A stretch of 64,000 nt of DNA, from the NCBI GenBank assembly GCA_016839635.1, contig JAEOTV010000111.1:1-64000 (forward strand), written 5' to 3'. How positions within the stretch are numbered: position 1 is the first letter of the stretch; the number at the start of each line of letters is the position of its first letter. A program made the position numbers and the translations under genes. The notes under the pieces are model-generated. The model did not search any database, had not been told where the DNA came from, and saw only the letters and a program-made list of their open reading frames with translations. Positions 45,312 through 55,514 of this stretch are shown one piece after another. Source of the DNA: Promethearchaeota archaeon. Its GTDB lineage: Archaea > Asgardarchaeota > Lokiarchaeia > Sigynarchaeales > SOKP01.

Positions 45312-46737
45312 TATTCAATTAATTTTTGAAAAAGAAACGGATAGTGAATTGAACAATTTTGTTCCTGAAATGGATATTGATGGAATAGATATAGATGAAA
45401 TTTTACCAAAATCTCAGCAAAGGATAGATTTACCAATTCCTAATATTCCAGAAGTTGAAATAGTTCGTCATTTCATTAATTTGAGTAACCGAAATTATGG
45501 TGTGGATACAGGTATATATCCATTAGGTTCTTGTACTATGAAATATAATCCGAAAATAAATGAAAATATAGTTAGAATGCCAAAATTTGCTCAAATTCAT
45601 CCTTTACAAGAAGAAAGTAGTGGTTGTCTTGAATTAATCTATCATATCTCTGAATTATTAGGAGAAATAACCGGTATGGATGGATTTACAATGCAACCAG
45701 CAGCGGGAGCTCATGGAGAATTAGTTGGTTTATTAATAATGAAAAAGTATTTTGAGAGTAAAGGTATTAAAAAGCATAAAATTATAGTCCCCGACTCTGC
45801 TCATGGAACAAATCCCGCTTCAGCAAAAATGGCTGGATTTTCAATTATAGAAATACAATCAAACAAAGATGGAGAAGTTCCATTAGATGAATTAGAATTT
45901 GCTATGAAACAAGGTGATGTTGCGGGTATTATGCTTACCAATCCTAATACACTGGGAGTATTTGATAGACAAATTAAGGAGATCACGAGAATTGTTCATG
46001 AAAATAAAGGATTATGTTACTATGATGGAGCAAATTTAAATCCAATGCTGGGAATCTGTCGTCCTAGAGATATGGGATTTGATATTATCCACTTAAATTT
46101 GCATAAAACTTTTTCCACTCCACATGGTGGTGGTGGTCCAGGATCAGGTCCTATTGGAGTTGTAGATGAGCTCATCCCTTTTCTTCCAGAACCTTGCTTA
46201 ATTTCAACTCAGAACGGGATTATATGTAAAGAAAACAATGATAAATCAATAGGAAGAATACGAGCCTTTTGGGGTAATTTCGGGGTGATTCTTAGAGCCT
46301 ATGCTTATATTTTAGCCTTAGGGGCTAAAGGTTTAAAAAGAGTTGGTCAAATTGCTGTCTTAAACGCTAATTATTTAAGAGTTCTCTTACAAAAAAATTA
46401 TAACCTTCCTTTTAACCGAGTTTGCCAACATGAATTTGTTCTTTCGGATCGAAGTATACCTAATGATGTCACAACTGAAGATATCGCAAAACGTATTCTC
46501 GATCATGGAATCTATGCACCTACGATATATTTTCCATTAATAGTTTCTGGTGCTTTAATGATAGAACCTACTGAAACTGAATCGAAAAAATCATTAGATT
46601 ACTTTGTGGAAGTTATGAATAAGATTTATGAAGAAACAAAGAGTAATCCTGAAATTTTAAAAAGTGCTCCTCATAATACACCTGTTAGACGTTTAGATGC
46701 CGTCTTAGCAGCAAGAAGACCTATATTACATGATTAA
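45301..46737 (+). CDS. gcvPB: Glycine dehydrogenase subunit 2
   Basis: PLP-bearing half of the split P protein. The PLP lysine is K269 in NLHKTFSTPHGGGGPGSGP, and RHFINLSNRNYGVDTGIYPLGSC contains the CTMKYNP family start. GTG 45301 is preferred: GGTGG lies 8 bases upstream; GTG 45289 and 45292 are alternatives. About 478 residues is usual. Operon order is T-H-PA-PB. The shared dihydrolipoamide dehydrogenase (L protein) is absent from this window. Confidence 0.95.
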   Translation: MNSNIQLIFEKETDSELNNFVPEMDIDGIDIDEILPKSQQRIDLPIPNIPEVEIVRHFINLSNRNYGVDTGIYPLGSCTMKYNPKINENIVRMPKFAQIHPLQEESSGCLELIYHISELLGEITGMDGFTMQPAAGAHGELVGLLIMKKYFESKGIKKHKIIVPDSAHGTNPASAKMAGFSIIEIQSNKDGEVPLDELEFAMKQGDVAGIMLTNPNTLGVFDRQIKEITRIVHENKGLCYYDGANLNPMLGICRPRDMGFDIIHLNLHKTFSTPHGGGGPGSGPIGVVDELIPFLPEPCLISTQNGIICKENNDKSIGRIRAFWGNFGVILRAYAYILALGAKGLKRVGQIAVLNANYLRVLLQKNYNLPFNRVCQHEFVLSDRSIPNDVTTEDIAKRILDHGIYAPTIYFPLIVSGALMIEPTETESKKSLDYFVEVMNKIYEETKSNPEILKSAPHNTPVRRLDAVLAARRPILHD

Positions 46738-46815
46738 CATCATAAATTTTTAAATTTTTAAAGTCTATAGCAATATAAGTTCTTAAGTAGTATGAAAAAT
46801 ATAATCTAGATTTTG

Positions 46816-48793
46816 GTGTACACATATAAATTATTTATCCTTTTTCCCTTACGAAAAATTCAGAGAAAATCAAGAAGAAATAACCAAACAAATTGAAGAG
46901 AGTTCAAGGTCTAAAAAAATAACTTTGTTATTAGCTCCTAATGGTACAGGAAAGACAATAATTGCCTTATGTAGCTTACTCCCTTTAGTACTTGAGAAGA
47001 AGCTAAAAATTATTTATATGTGTCGGACACATGCTCAAAATCGAAGGATAATAAAAGAACTAATGAAGATCTCACAAAAGATAGTCGATGATAACCTAAA
47101 AGTTACGCTTAATGCGCTTTCGATAAGAGGTAGAAACGAGATGTGTCTAAATAAAACCTTATTATCTCTTAAGCTAAATCCAAGGGAATCTATGTCTATT
47201 TGTAGTGATTTAAGAAAAAATAGGAATTGTATTTATTTCTTAAATTTATTAAAAAAAAGAGGTCAAAATGAAAACCCATTATCAATTGCGCCAGAATTGT
47301 TTAATAAACCAATTGATGCTGAAGAACTAATTACATTCTGTAAGGAAAAAAAATTCTGTCCCTATTTCTTAAGTAAATTCTTACTTGAAGAGATGAAAGT
47401 TATTATTTGCAATTACCAATGGATTTTTAATCCTTTTATTCGTGAGTCTTTTTTAGAATTTATTGGTCAAGAACTTCAAAATTGTATCCTAGTATTAGAT
47501 GAATGTCATAATGTAATTGATATTGCAACAGAAATTAATTCAAATAAAATTACACCATATTCATTAAGAATCTGTCTAAAAGATCTTGAAATGTATCGAT
47601 CACCTATTTTAATGCAAAGCTTTGTACAAATATTGTTAGATCACTTACAAGTAAAGAAAAGAAATCTCAGAGTCAAAGAAAAAGCATTAGAGCCAGATAT
47701 ACTTTTAACATCGATTTATAAAAAACTAGGATTTTCTGATCTGAATGGCTTTAAAATTTTTATTGAAGAGCTTCATGATTTTAGTGTATCAATTCATGAG
47801 GAAAAGTTAGCGAATGGAGAAATATCGAGAGATTTTGTTGGTTCATTAGCAGAATTTTGGTTAAAATGGTTAGAAACATATTCATTGCAAAATTATTTCT
47901 TTTGTTATAATGTTAAAGACAATAAAGGAAAACAATTAATCTCACTTGAAATTGTAGCACTAGATCCGAGAGAAATTGTAATTCCTATTTTGAAAAAAGG
48001 ATATACTTGCTTAAATCTCTCTGGAACTGTTAACCCATATGTTTATAATAATTTAATGGGATTGAATGAGTGTGGTAAGAGTTATAAGGGGATTATTGCA
48101 GATTCACCGTTTAATAATAAAAATATAAAGGCTATGATAACAGAGGGTGTAAATACTAAAAGAGATAATCGAAATCCTGCTATGTTTAAAAAAATGATAA
48201 AAAAAATTGATGAAGTATTACAAAGCACTCCTGCAAATATTGGAATTTTCTGTGCCTCTTACAAAATCCTTAAAGGATTGTTAACAAATGGGCTAGAAAC
48301 TGTCGTAAAAAAAAACAAAAAAAAACTATTTATTGAGGAACCTGGATTATCTGCCTCGGAAAATGCTTTATTAGTAGACAATTACAAAAGTATGGCTTCG
48401 AATGGAGGTGCCGTCTTATTAGGTGTATGTGGAGGAAGAAATTCAGAAGGAGAGGATTATCCTGGGGATTTTATGAATTCTGTAATTGTAGCTGGATTTC
48501 CTTATCATTTACCTACTCCAAGAGTAGAAGCAAAAATAAAATATTATGATAAAGTATTTAATAGGCAAGGCTGGAATTTTGCTTACCTATATCCAGCTGT
48601 ACAACGAGCAAATCAAGCATCAGGAAGACCAATAAGAAAGATTTCTGACAAGGGGGCAATAGTTTTTATGGATAGTAGATTTAAAGCAAAATATAAATGG
48701 ATTTCAGATTGGGTAAGAAAAGAATTGGAAATAATACCAGATGAACCAAATGCAATCCTTCAGAATTTATTCACTTTTTGGAATGTTAAGTAA
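46816..48793 (+). CDS. XPD/Rad3-like iron-sulfur DNA helicase, probable frameshift near the start
   Basis: Superfamily 2 helicase of the XPD/DinG type, expected to open DNA for repair. In the main frame the ORF opens at ATG 46925, right in the Walker A loop (APNGTGKT), too late for a normal start. Upstream, the same frame encodes FFPYEKFRENQEE, the usual XPD N-terminus, but lacks any start codon before a stop. Removing one T from TTTTT at 46841-46845 joins it to GTG 46816 (VYTYKLFI). FeS cysteines, numbered from ATG 46925, are C74, C93, C102 and C145; the DEAH-box is DECHN (192-196); QASGRPIR is motif VI. The last 27 bases overlap the convergent MFS gene. Confidence 0.85.
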
Positions 48794-49972
48794 TCTTTTT
48801 TCTGGGAGCTTAAACAAAAAGAGTATTATTATTGTTGAAATTACTGGAAATAATATCATGAAAGACATTGATATATAATAATTAGACTGGAAAACCGTTA
48901 ATAATAAACTAAAAAATAATCCTCCTGTTGTTGTACCCGCAAAAACACTAGTAGTAGCATATCCCATAAAACGACCTTTATTAGTAGGATTTGAATTTTG
49001 AGCTATATAAACAATTGTTGCAATCCAAAACATTGAATAACCTATCGCGAGCATTACTTGAACAATAAAAAAACTCCAAAAATCAAAAGATATAATATAA
49101 CCAATAATAACGATAGTAGATATAAGATATCCTAGAACCATAAACAATTTTATATTCTTTTCATTTAAAATTATTCCTAGAATAATAATAAAGAAAAATT
49201 GTAGTAAAGGATTTAAACCAATCAAGAAACCAACGCTAATATTTGTTTGTATGTGAGGACTCATGATAATAACAAGAACATTCAAGATTGGAATAATTGC
49301 AAAATTCCTAAAAAAAAGACTATAATATATTGAATATGAAATTCTATTTTCCTTTTTGAAATAAATCTTTATCTCTTCTTTCTCAAAATTCTTAGTTGGT
49401 TTTTTATTATATTCCAATATTAGTTGTCTATTTTCTCTAATGAATAAAATAAAAACAATACTTATTAAGAAAGTAATTAATGAAAAGAGGAAAATATTGG
49501 CGATTGAAAAGAAATCTATTAAAATACCACCTAATAAAACGCCAATAAAATTTCCAATAGAGCAAACGGAATTATAATAAGACACCCATTTTTTATCATT
49601 TTGAACTAATTCACTAAAAAGAGTAAGATAAACAGTCAAAAATGAAATAAAGAAGCCTAAAACAAAAAGTAGGATATTAATTATGATAGTATCCTTGGTA
49701 AAAAGAAGTAAGGCTAGAATAATCAGCATGCCAACGGGTAAAGTAAAAATAAAACAAATACGATTCTGGATTTTATCTGAATACTTTCCTAAAAATGACG
49801 GAAATATAAAGAATGTGGACATAATAACGGTCATTGATAATGTTATTATTGATGGTTCTGTCCCTAAAAATTCTAAATATTGGGGTAAATAGGTTAGCAA
49901 CAGCATTACAGAAATATAAATAAAGAATACAGATATTAAAATAAAAACAACAGATTTTTTTGAAATAATCAA
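48767..49972 (-). CDS. Major facilitator superfamily transporter
   Basis: 401 residues with 12 predicted membrane segments and the MFS loop 2-3 motif in variant form (FLGKYSDKIQNR, about 61-72, for GxLaDrxGrr). The middle loop between segments 6 and 7 is basic (ENRQLILEYNKKPTKNFEKEE). Substrate cannot be told from sequence. Its start is 21 bases after the end of the GT5 gene on the same strand, so the two are co-transcribed; sugar transport is a reasonable but unproven guess. Confidence 0.85.
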   Translation of the reverse strand: MIISKKSVVFILISVFFIYISVMLLLTYLPQYLEFLGTEPSIITLSMTVIMSTFFIFPSFLGKYSDKIQNRICFIFTLPVGMLIILALLLFTKDTIIINILLFVLGFFISFLTVYLTLFSELVQNDKKWVSYYNSVCSIGNFIGVLLGGILIDFFSIANIFLFSLITFLISIVFILFIRENRQLILEYNKKPTKNFEKEEIKIYFKKENRISYSIYYSLFFRNFAIIPILNVLVIIMSPHIQTNISVGFLIGLNPLLQFFFIIILGIILNEKNIKLFMVLGYLISTIVIIGYIISFDFWSFFIVQVMLAIGYSMFWIATIVYIAQNSNPTNKGRFMGYATTSVFAGTTTGGLFFSLLLTVFQSNYYISMSFMILFPVISTIIILFLFKLPEKRLLNIPKSE

Positions 49973-49993
49973 TGTATTATCTCCTTATCCATT

Positions 49994-51784
49994 TCATAAT
50001 CGAAGATTCTTTATTATTGTGTATAACTCGATTAATTTCTTGGAGACAATACTCCATCTAAAATTTTTTTCAACACGGTTATAGCAGTTTTCTTTAATTT
50101 TGTTGTAATAGTTTGGATCTAATAATACTAAGGATTCCAGTATTTTATCAGGAATCTGATTAACTAATTGAAAATTTGCAGTCTTATAAATATCCTTCTT
50201 ATCTTTTACTTTCTCAGAAATTTCCTTTAATTTAAAGAGAGAAATTAAAGCGTTCGCAAATTGAATGGGATTATCTTTATCAATTAAGATCCCTGTCCCT
50301 ATTTCTGGAAAATTTCTAATATCTATTATTGATTCCTGAAAACCTCCCACTTTTGTAGCAATTACAGGTAATTTTGTAGACATTGCTTCTAAAGCTATAA
50401 TACCAAATGGCTCCCATCTAGATAAAGCGCAATAAACATCGGAAGCAATATGTGCAAGATAAAATATATCAGTCGCTACTCCAAAAATAATTCGTAAGTT
50501 GTTAGGATACTTTTTAACATATTGAGCATAAGTCCGAATTTCATTTATGCTATAATCCGTAGGTAAAATAAGGAATAAAAATTTAGCATTTGGAATTACC
50601 TTAAGTACTATCGGAATAGCTTCAAAAATTGTTTCAAAACCTTTTTGTGGAGACATTCTTCCAGTCGTAATTACTAAAGGTCCAGATTGGTCAAAAGCTT
50701 TAATATAGCCGTTTTTGATGAATTCAGGTCCATTTGATATATCAGTGATAACCTTCAAAACTTTCTCTGATTGTATTAATGGACTCCTGTCTAAATGAGA
50801 TAATTTATAGGTTAACAAATATTTCTTCATATCTGATAAAGTTAAACTCTTTTCATATGATATATGTAAAACATCCCTTATTTCCTGTTCATGATTTTCA
50901 AGGACTTGCTGAATTATATCATTATAATCCCAATCACAACCGTCCCAGACAAAATTAGATTTGAATTCAATTAACTCCTTACCACAAAAAGGTATTATAT
51001 CTGACTTTAAATAGGATTGACTTACGGTTGTAACTAAATCACTTATAAATGCCCCTACTTGTTCTATAGTAGGGGGTTGATACTCTCCACTTATCTTTTC
51101 ACATATTGTGAAAATTTCACGGAGATTCAATAATTTAATACCTTCTTTAAAATGAATAGAAATTGGAGTTTGGTCTATTCCACATACTCTATAAAAATCT
51201 ATTGAATATCTCGGCCAAGTTAATAAATGTATTGTAATTATTGAAGCTACATCTAATGCATTTTTAGCTAATATTTGTTTTATTCCAATAAATGGTAAAA
51301 CAGCATGATAATCATGAAGATGAATTATATTTGGTAGTTTTTCTCTACGATTATCTATTAAATAATCAATATAACAGCACATTCCAATGCTAAAAAGAGA
51401 AATTTTTCCACTAAGCGTGTCTGGATTATATACAATTTTATCATCCAAAATTCTATTAGTAAATGAATTATCCCCACATAATAAAATAATTTGAACATTA
51501 TTTATTTTTGATTTATAGAAAGCTATATTATATGTCGTTTCTGGTTCATTTATTCCAAAATGTAAAGGATTGATTTGTCCTACACAATTAAATGGTAATT
51601 TTTCCCAATCCTGAGTTTTTTCTAACTTTTGTAATTGACCGTGGGAAGGAATAAAAACAGTGATATTATAATCATTAGCCAAATGTTTAGCTTGATTTGC
51701 AGGTACTTCTCCAAGCCCGCCTACTTTAACAATTCCCGCGTATTCAAAACTGAATATCCAAATATTATCTTTATTTTCTTTCAA
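49994..51784 (-). CDS. GT5-family glycogen/starch synthase-like glycosyltransferase
   Basis: GT-B glycosyltransferase that would extend alpha-1,4-glucan from ADP- or UDP-glucose. The KxGGLG donor loop is K20-V-G-G-L-G in IVKVGGLGEVPANQAKHL, followed by a HLHDYHAVLPFIG-like segment. The C-terminal donor domain has TTGRMSPQKGFETI, SRWEPFGIIALEAMSTKLPVIATKVGGF, the EPFG/E pair typical of GT5. At 596 residues it is longer than bacterial GlgA (about 480), with an insertion near 255-340. It leads the operon with the MFS gene. A GH57 amylase-type gene lies 9 kb away. Glycogen metabolism is the likely role. Confidence 0.85.
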   Translation of the reverse strand: MKENKDNIWIFSFEYAGIVKVGGLGEVPANQAKHLANDYNITVFIPSHGQLQKLEKTQDWEKLPFNCVGQINPLHFGINEPETTYNIAFYKSKINNVQIILLCGDNSFTNRILDDKIVYNPDTLSGKISLFSIGMCCYIDYLIDNRREKLPNIIHLHDYHAVLPFIGIKQILAKNALDVASIITIHLLTWPRYSIDFYRVCGIDQTPISIHFKEGIKLLNLREIFTICEKISGEYQPPTIEQVGAFISDLVTTVSQSYLKSDIIPFCGKELIEFKSNFVWDGCDWDYNDIIQQVLENHEQEIRDVLHISYEKSLTLSDMKKYLLTYKLSHLDRSPLIQSEKVLKVITDISNGPEFIKNGYIKAFDQSGPLVITTGRMSPQKGFETIFEAIPIVLKVIPNAKFLFLILPTDYSINEIRTYAQYVKKYPNNLRIIFGVATDIFYLAHIASDVYCALSRWEPFGIIALEAMSTKLPVIATKVGGFQESIIDIRNFPEIGTGILIDKDNPIQFANALISLFKLKEISEKVKDKKDIYKTANFQLVNQIPDKILESLVLLDPNYYNKIKENCYNRVEKNFRWSIVSKKLIELYTIIKNLRL

Positions 51785-52024
51785 GATTTTTCAATCTTTT
51801 AGAACACATTTAATGATTTAAAATCAATAAACTGAGGACAGCATTATTATTAATTAAGTCTAATTCGTTAAAAAAAGAATTTTATTAAAACTTAATTAAA
51901 ATTAGATATGGATGAATCCATTACGACAAAAATTAAATTTAATAATTATGAATTAATCGTAAATATCAATAAAATTATCAAACAACCATAAAATAATAAA
52001 AAAACTTTTTAGGTGATAATTTGA

Positions 52025-52399
52025 ATGGTAAATTTTGAAGTTATTGATTTCGGCATTCCTACTGCAGGACCCTATAATCTTGGTATAAAAGCTGGGAATC
52101 TTCTTTTTATATCAGGCCAAGTTACTACTCCAGAAGCAAAAGATATTAAAGAACAAACATTCGCTGCCTTGGAAAAAATAAAAAAACTATTAGAAACCGC
52201 AGGAGCAAGTGTCTCGAGTATAGTAAAAGTCACAGTCTTTTTGAAAAACATATCAGATTTCAGAGAAATGAATCTGGCCTATAGAAAATTTTTCGAAGAT
52301 AATGGTATATCCGAGAAATTTCCCGCAAGAAGCACGGTTGAAGCAACTTGTCCACTTCCATATGGACTGATTGAGATTGATGCGATAGCAGTATTATAA
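52025..52399 (+). CDS. ridA: RidA-family deaminase
   Basis: 124-residue RidA/YjgF/UK114 protein, which hydrolyses reactive enamines/imines produced by PLP enzymes such as threonine dehydratase. The pattern GPYNLGIKAGNLLFISGQ and VTVFLKNISDFREMN is diagnostic, and the substrate-binding Arg lies in FPARSTVEA with the C-terminal PLPYGLIEIDAIAVL. It fits as a trimer. It stands alone, but near M20 and C69 hydrolases in a nitrogen-metabolism-like stretch. Confidence 0.95.
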   Translation: MVNFEVIDFGIPTAGPYNLGIKAGNLLFISGQVTTPEAKDIKEQTFAALEKIKKLLETAGASVSSIVKVTVFLKNISDFREMNLAYRKFFEDNGISEKFPARSTVEATCPLPYGLIEIDAIAVL

Positions 52400-52467
52400 T
52401 CTAAAATTCATGTAAGTTTCATTATTATTTCTTTTCTTTATAACTCTATATTTTCTTCAGAGGATAC

Positions 52468-52478
52468 TTTATATAAAT
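52468..52478 (+). promoter_or_regulatory. TATA box for the M20 peptidase gene
   Basis: TTTATATAAAT lies about 50-60 bases before ATG 52528, so a leader of roughly 25-30 bases is expected. Confidence 0.45.
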
Positions 52479-52527
52479 AATTACATTTTCACTTCTCATT
52501 AAGAATCATAAAAAAACTTGTGAAAAA

Positions 52528-53754
52528 ATGGATAATATGGAAAAAACAATTATGGAAAGAATAGATAGTATGAAAGATGATATAATCCAGTTTCTTCAAG
52601 ATCTGATACAAATACCTTCTGAAGTACCACCAGCGAAGTATAAAGAAATCTCTAAATACGTTGAATCAAAAATGAAGGAATTTAAAATAAATACGAATGT
52701 TAAAAGGAAGAATGTTATTGGAGAAATAGGTATTGAAAATGGACTATCTCTTATATTTAATGCTCATCTTGACACAGTTCCCACTTATGATGGATGGACT
52801 AAAGATCCTCATGGAGGAGAAATTGTTGGAAATAAAATTTTTGGCCGTGGAGCTGCTGATGATAAGGCATGTGTAGCAGCAGAAATTTTCGCTACTAAAG
52901 TTTTAATAGATCTAGGTATAGAACTTAATGGAAAATTAATTATAACAGCTGTTGTTAACGAGGAAATTGGCGGTTTATTAGGTACAGAATATCTTGTAAA
53001 GGATGAAGTTGTAAGTGGAGATGCTTGTTTATTAGGTGATGTTTGTTGTGATTATCCAATTGCTTATCAAGGGGGAACCATCCAAATAAGTTTTTTTATT
53101 CAAGGAATTCGTCGCAATGCACAAGCCTATCCAGATTTACCTCCACCTAACCGTAATAAATTCTCAGGAATAAATGCTATTGGGAAGATGGTAAAAATTA
53201 TGAATTTTTTAATGGAATTACAAGAGGAATTAAAAAAAATAGAAACTAAATATCCAATACCTCCTAATCTTCCATCTAAAATAAGTTCAGTAACTTTTAC
53301 CAAAATAAAGGGCGGTAATTCAATATCAGCAACCCCAGATAATTGTATTCTGCAATGTTTAATTACTGTCATTCCAGAAATAGATTTAGACGATATTAAA
53401 ACGCGAATCTTAAATTATATAGAGGATCTTAAAAAAGAGGACCCTGACTTAAAAATAAAAGCTCAAATAGGACTAATTATTAAACCCCACATAACAGATA
53501 CCAATTCTACTTTTGCAAAAGTAGTAAAAAAAGCATTTAGAACGGTCTTCGAAGAAGATAGAGATTTTAAAACTTTCATACCTACGACTGACGCCCAATT
53601 ATTTCAAGAAAAAGGAATTGAAACTATTTTAATTGGTCCACTTCGAGGAGAGAATAATCATCATGCTCAAGATGAATTTGTCTATATAGATGATGTTTTA
53701 AATGTAACAAAAATCTACGCATTAACCGCTTTTAATTATCTTACAAAAATTTGA
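52528..53754 (+). CDS. M20-family metallopeptidase/deacylase
   Basis: Zinc hydrolase of the ArgE/DapE/carboxypeptidase group, about 408 residues. Zinc ligands: H80 and D82 in NAHLDTVP, bridging D111 in GRGAADDK, and E145/E146 in NEEIGG with catalytic E145. The C-terminal ligand is the His in NNHHAQDE. A dimerisation domain lies at about 185-300. Which acyl or amino acid substrate is used cannot be told; acetylornithine deacetylase and succinyl-diaminopimelate desuccinylase are in the same family. It precedes the C69 gene on the same strand. Confidence 0.88.
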   Translation: MDNMEKTIMERIDSMKDDIIQFLQDLIQIPSEVPPAKYKEISKYVESKMKEFKINTNVKRKNVIGEIGIENGLSLIFNAHLDTVPTYDGWTKDPHGGEIVGNKIFGRGAADDKACVAAEIFATKVLIDLGIELNGKLIITAVVNEEIGGLLGTEYLVKDEVVSGDACLLGDVCCDYPIAYQGGTIQISFFIQGIRRNAQAYPDLPPPNRNKFSGINAIGKMVKIMNFLMELQEELKKIETKYPIPPNLPSKISSVTFTKIKGGNSISATPDNCILQCLITVIPEIDLDDIKTRILNYIEDLKKEDPDLKIKAQIGLIIKPHITDTNSTFAKVVKKAFRTVFEEDRDFKTFIPTTDAQLFQEKGIETILIGPLRGENNHHAQDEFVYIDDVLNVTKIYALTAFNYLTKI

Positions 53755-53798
53755 ATTAAAAATTTTATTATTATATAACTTCTTTAAAATGAGGACTA

Positions 53799-54965
53799 AT
53801 GTGTGATACTTTAGTAGCATTAGGGAATTCAACCATGGATGGATGTGTAATTTTCGGTAAGAATTCAGATCGCCCTTGGGATGAAATCCAATTAATAACT
53901 TACGCTCCTAGAATAAGCTTTGAAAAAGGAGATGGATTGAAATGCACATATTTAGAAATTCCTCAAGTTTCTGAAACCTATGCCACTTTAATGAGCCAAC
54001 CATATTGGATGTGGGGTGCAGAAATGGGTACTAATGAATATGGGGTTGTAATTGGAAATGAAGCTGTACATACTCGTGAAGCATTAAGAAGTATAGGATT
54101 GTTAGGCATGGATTTATTGAGATTAGGTCTTGAAAGAGGAAAAACTGCAAGAGAATCAATGGAGATTATAATCGAATTATTAGAAAAATACGGGCAAGGA
54201 GGAGGTTGTGCATATGATGATCCGAGTTGGATGTACCACAATTCCTTTATAATCGCAGATCCTAAAGAAGCTTTTATTTTAGAAACTGCTGATAAATGGT
54301 GGATAGCTGAACAAGTCAAAAATGTACGTTCAATTTCAAATGGTCTTACAATTAGGGGAATAGGAGATTATAGAAAGAAAGGAATAATTGAACATGCTAT
54401 TAACAAAGGATACTGTAAAGACGATGATGTTTTCGATTTTGCAATTACCTTTTCTGGAATCCCAATTTCTGTTATGCCTTCACCTTATTCCAGAGGAGGT
54501 AAATCAACAATATTACTGAATGAGAACATAGGTAAAATCACAACAAGTTTAATGATGGAATTTCTACGAGAACACAAAGCAGGAATTTGTATGCATGGAG
54601 GTTTTGAATCAACAGGTTCTCAAGTTTCTCATTTAAGACAGGATAGAAAATCTATCCACTGGTTTACTGGAACTACTCTTCCATGTATTAGTATTTATAA
54701 ACCTTATACTTTTCCTATTGAAGGTCAAAATTATTATAATCCAGGTCCTTATCAGGAGGTAAATTCTAAATGGCTTTGGTGCAAGTATACAAAATCTAAA
54801 CCAATAAATAAGAAAATTGAACTTGAAAATATTGAAAATACGATTATCTCTAGAGTAAAGGATTTGATAATTCAAGGGGACAAAATTTCAGACGAAATTT
54901 TCAATGAAAATATAAGAGATCTAAATTTAAAAGCATGGAATAAGTCTTATGAGTTATTAAAATAA
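53799..54965 (+). CDS. Secernin/C69-like N-terminal-nucleophile hydrolase
   Basis: 388 residues of the secernin/peptidase C69 family. The mature enzyme uses the N-terminal cysteine C2 (MCDTLVALGNST) after Met removal. GKNSDRP, ANEYGVVIGNEAV-like TNEYGVVIGNEAV, and the WMYHNSFIIADP segment are family marks. ATG 53799 follows GAGG. It sits 45 bases behind the M20 gene and probably shares its transcript. Substrates could be dipeptides or amides; members are diverse. Confidence 0.87.
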   Translation: MCDTLVALGNSTMDGCVIFGKNSDRPWDEIQLITYAPRISFEKGDGLKCTYLEIPQVSETYATLMSQPYWMWGAEMGTNEYGVVIGNEAVHTREALRSIGLLGMDLLRLGLERGKTARESMEIIIELLEKYGQGGGCAYDDPSWMYHNSFIIADPKEAFILETADKWWIAEQVKNVRSISNGLTIRGIGDYRKKGIIEHAINKGYCKDDDVFDFAITFSGIPISVMPSPYSRGGKSTILLNENIGKITTSLMMEFLREHKAGICMHGGFESTGSQVSHLRQDRKSIHWFTGTTLPCISIYKPYTFPIEGQNYYNPGPYQEVNSKWLWCKYTKSKPINKKIELENIENTIISRVKDLIIQGDKISDEIFNENIRDLNLKAWNKSYELLK

Positions 54966-55049
54966 GATATAAACAAATTATAATAATCAGAAAAACTTAA
55001 TAGTTTTAGAGTATTCTTCTTATTAATTTATTTGGATGAAGAAGCTTTT

Positions 55050-55055
55050 AAGGAT
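55050..55055 (+). promoter_or_regulatory. Shine-Dalgarno site deciding the eL33 start
   Basis: AAGGAT, 6-7 bases before ATG 55062, supports that start rather than TTG 55032. Confidence 0.6.
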
Positions 55056-55061
55056 TCAACA

Positions 55062-55355
55062 ATGTCATTGAGTAAATTGGATATTTTAGGTATGGAAGGA
55101 GTTATTTCAAATTATAAACGCGGACGTCATACAGTACATCAGAAACACTGCATTATAGTGTTCTCTAATATAAAATCAAGGAAAGATGCAAATAAACTTA
55201 TAGGAAGAACAATTGTTTGGAATACTCCTACAGGTAAGGCATTAAAAGGAATAATTACTCGAGCCCATGGAAATAATGGTGCTGTAAGAGCTCACTTTAA
55301 AAAGGCTGGAGTCCCTGGACAAGCTTTAGGAAAAAAAGTAAAAATTATTAAATAG
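55062..55355 (+). CDS. rpl35ae: Large-subunit ribosomal protein eL33 (L35Ae)
   Basis: 97-residue eL33, shared by eukaryotes and some archaea and absent from bacteria. Family text: GVISNYKRGRHTVHQKHCII, KDANKLIGRTIVWNTPTGKALKGIITRAHGNNG and VRAHFKKAGVPGQALGKKV. A Shine-Dalgarno site decides the ATG at 55062. It is not in a ribosomal protein operon here, which is typical for this gene. In archaea its presence is patchy. A useful eukaryote-like ribosomal marker. Confidence 0.96.
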   Translation: MSLSKLDILGMEGVISNYKRGRHTVHQKHCIIVFSNIKSRKDANKLIGRTIVWNTPTGKALKGIITRAHGNNGAVRAHFKKAGVPGQALGKKVKIIK

Positions 55356-55514
55356 CTTACGTATTTTTCTCCTCATTTTTCTATTTAGTTATATTTGGAT
55401 ATTACATGATACGAGAATAATATAGCTTTTTTTATGTTTTGGAAATTCTTATTCTTCTAATAAAGCGATTGTAAAGGTAAATTTTACCTTATTTGGTTGG
55501 GTTTTAGCGTTAAT

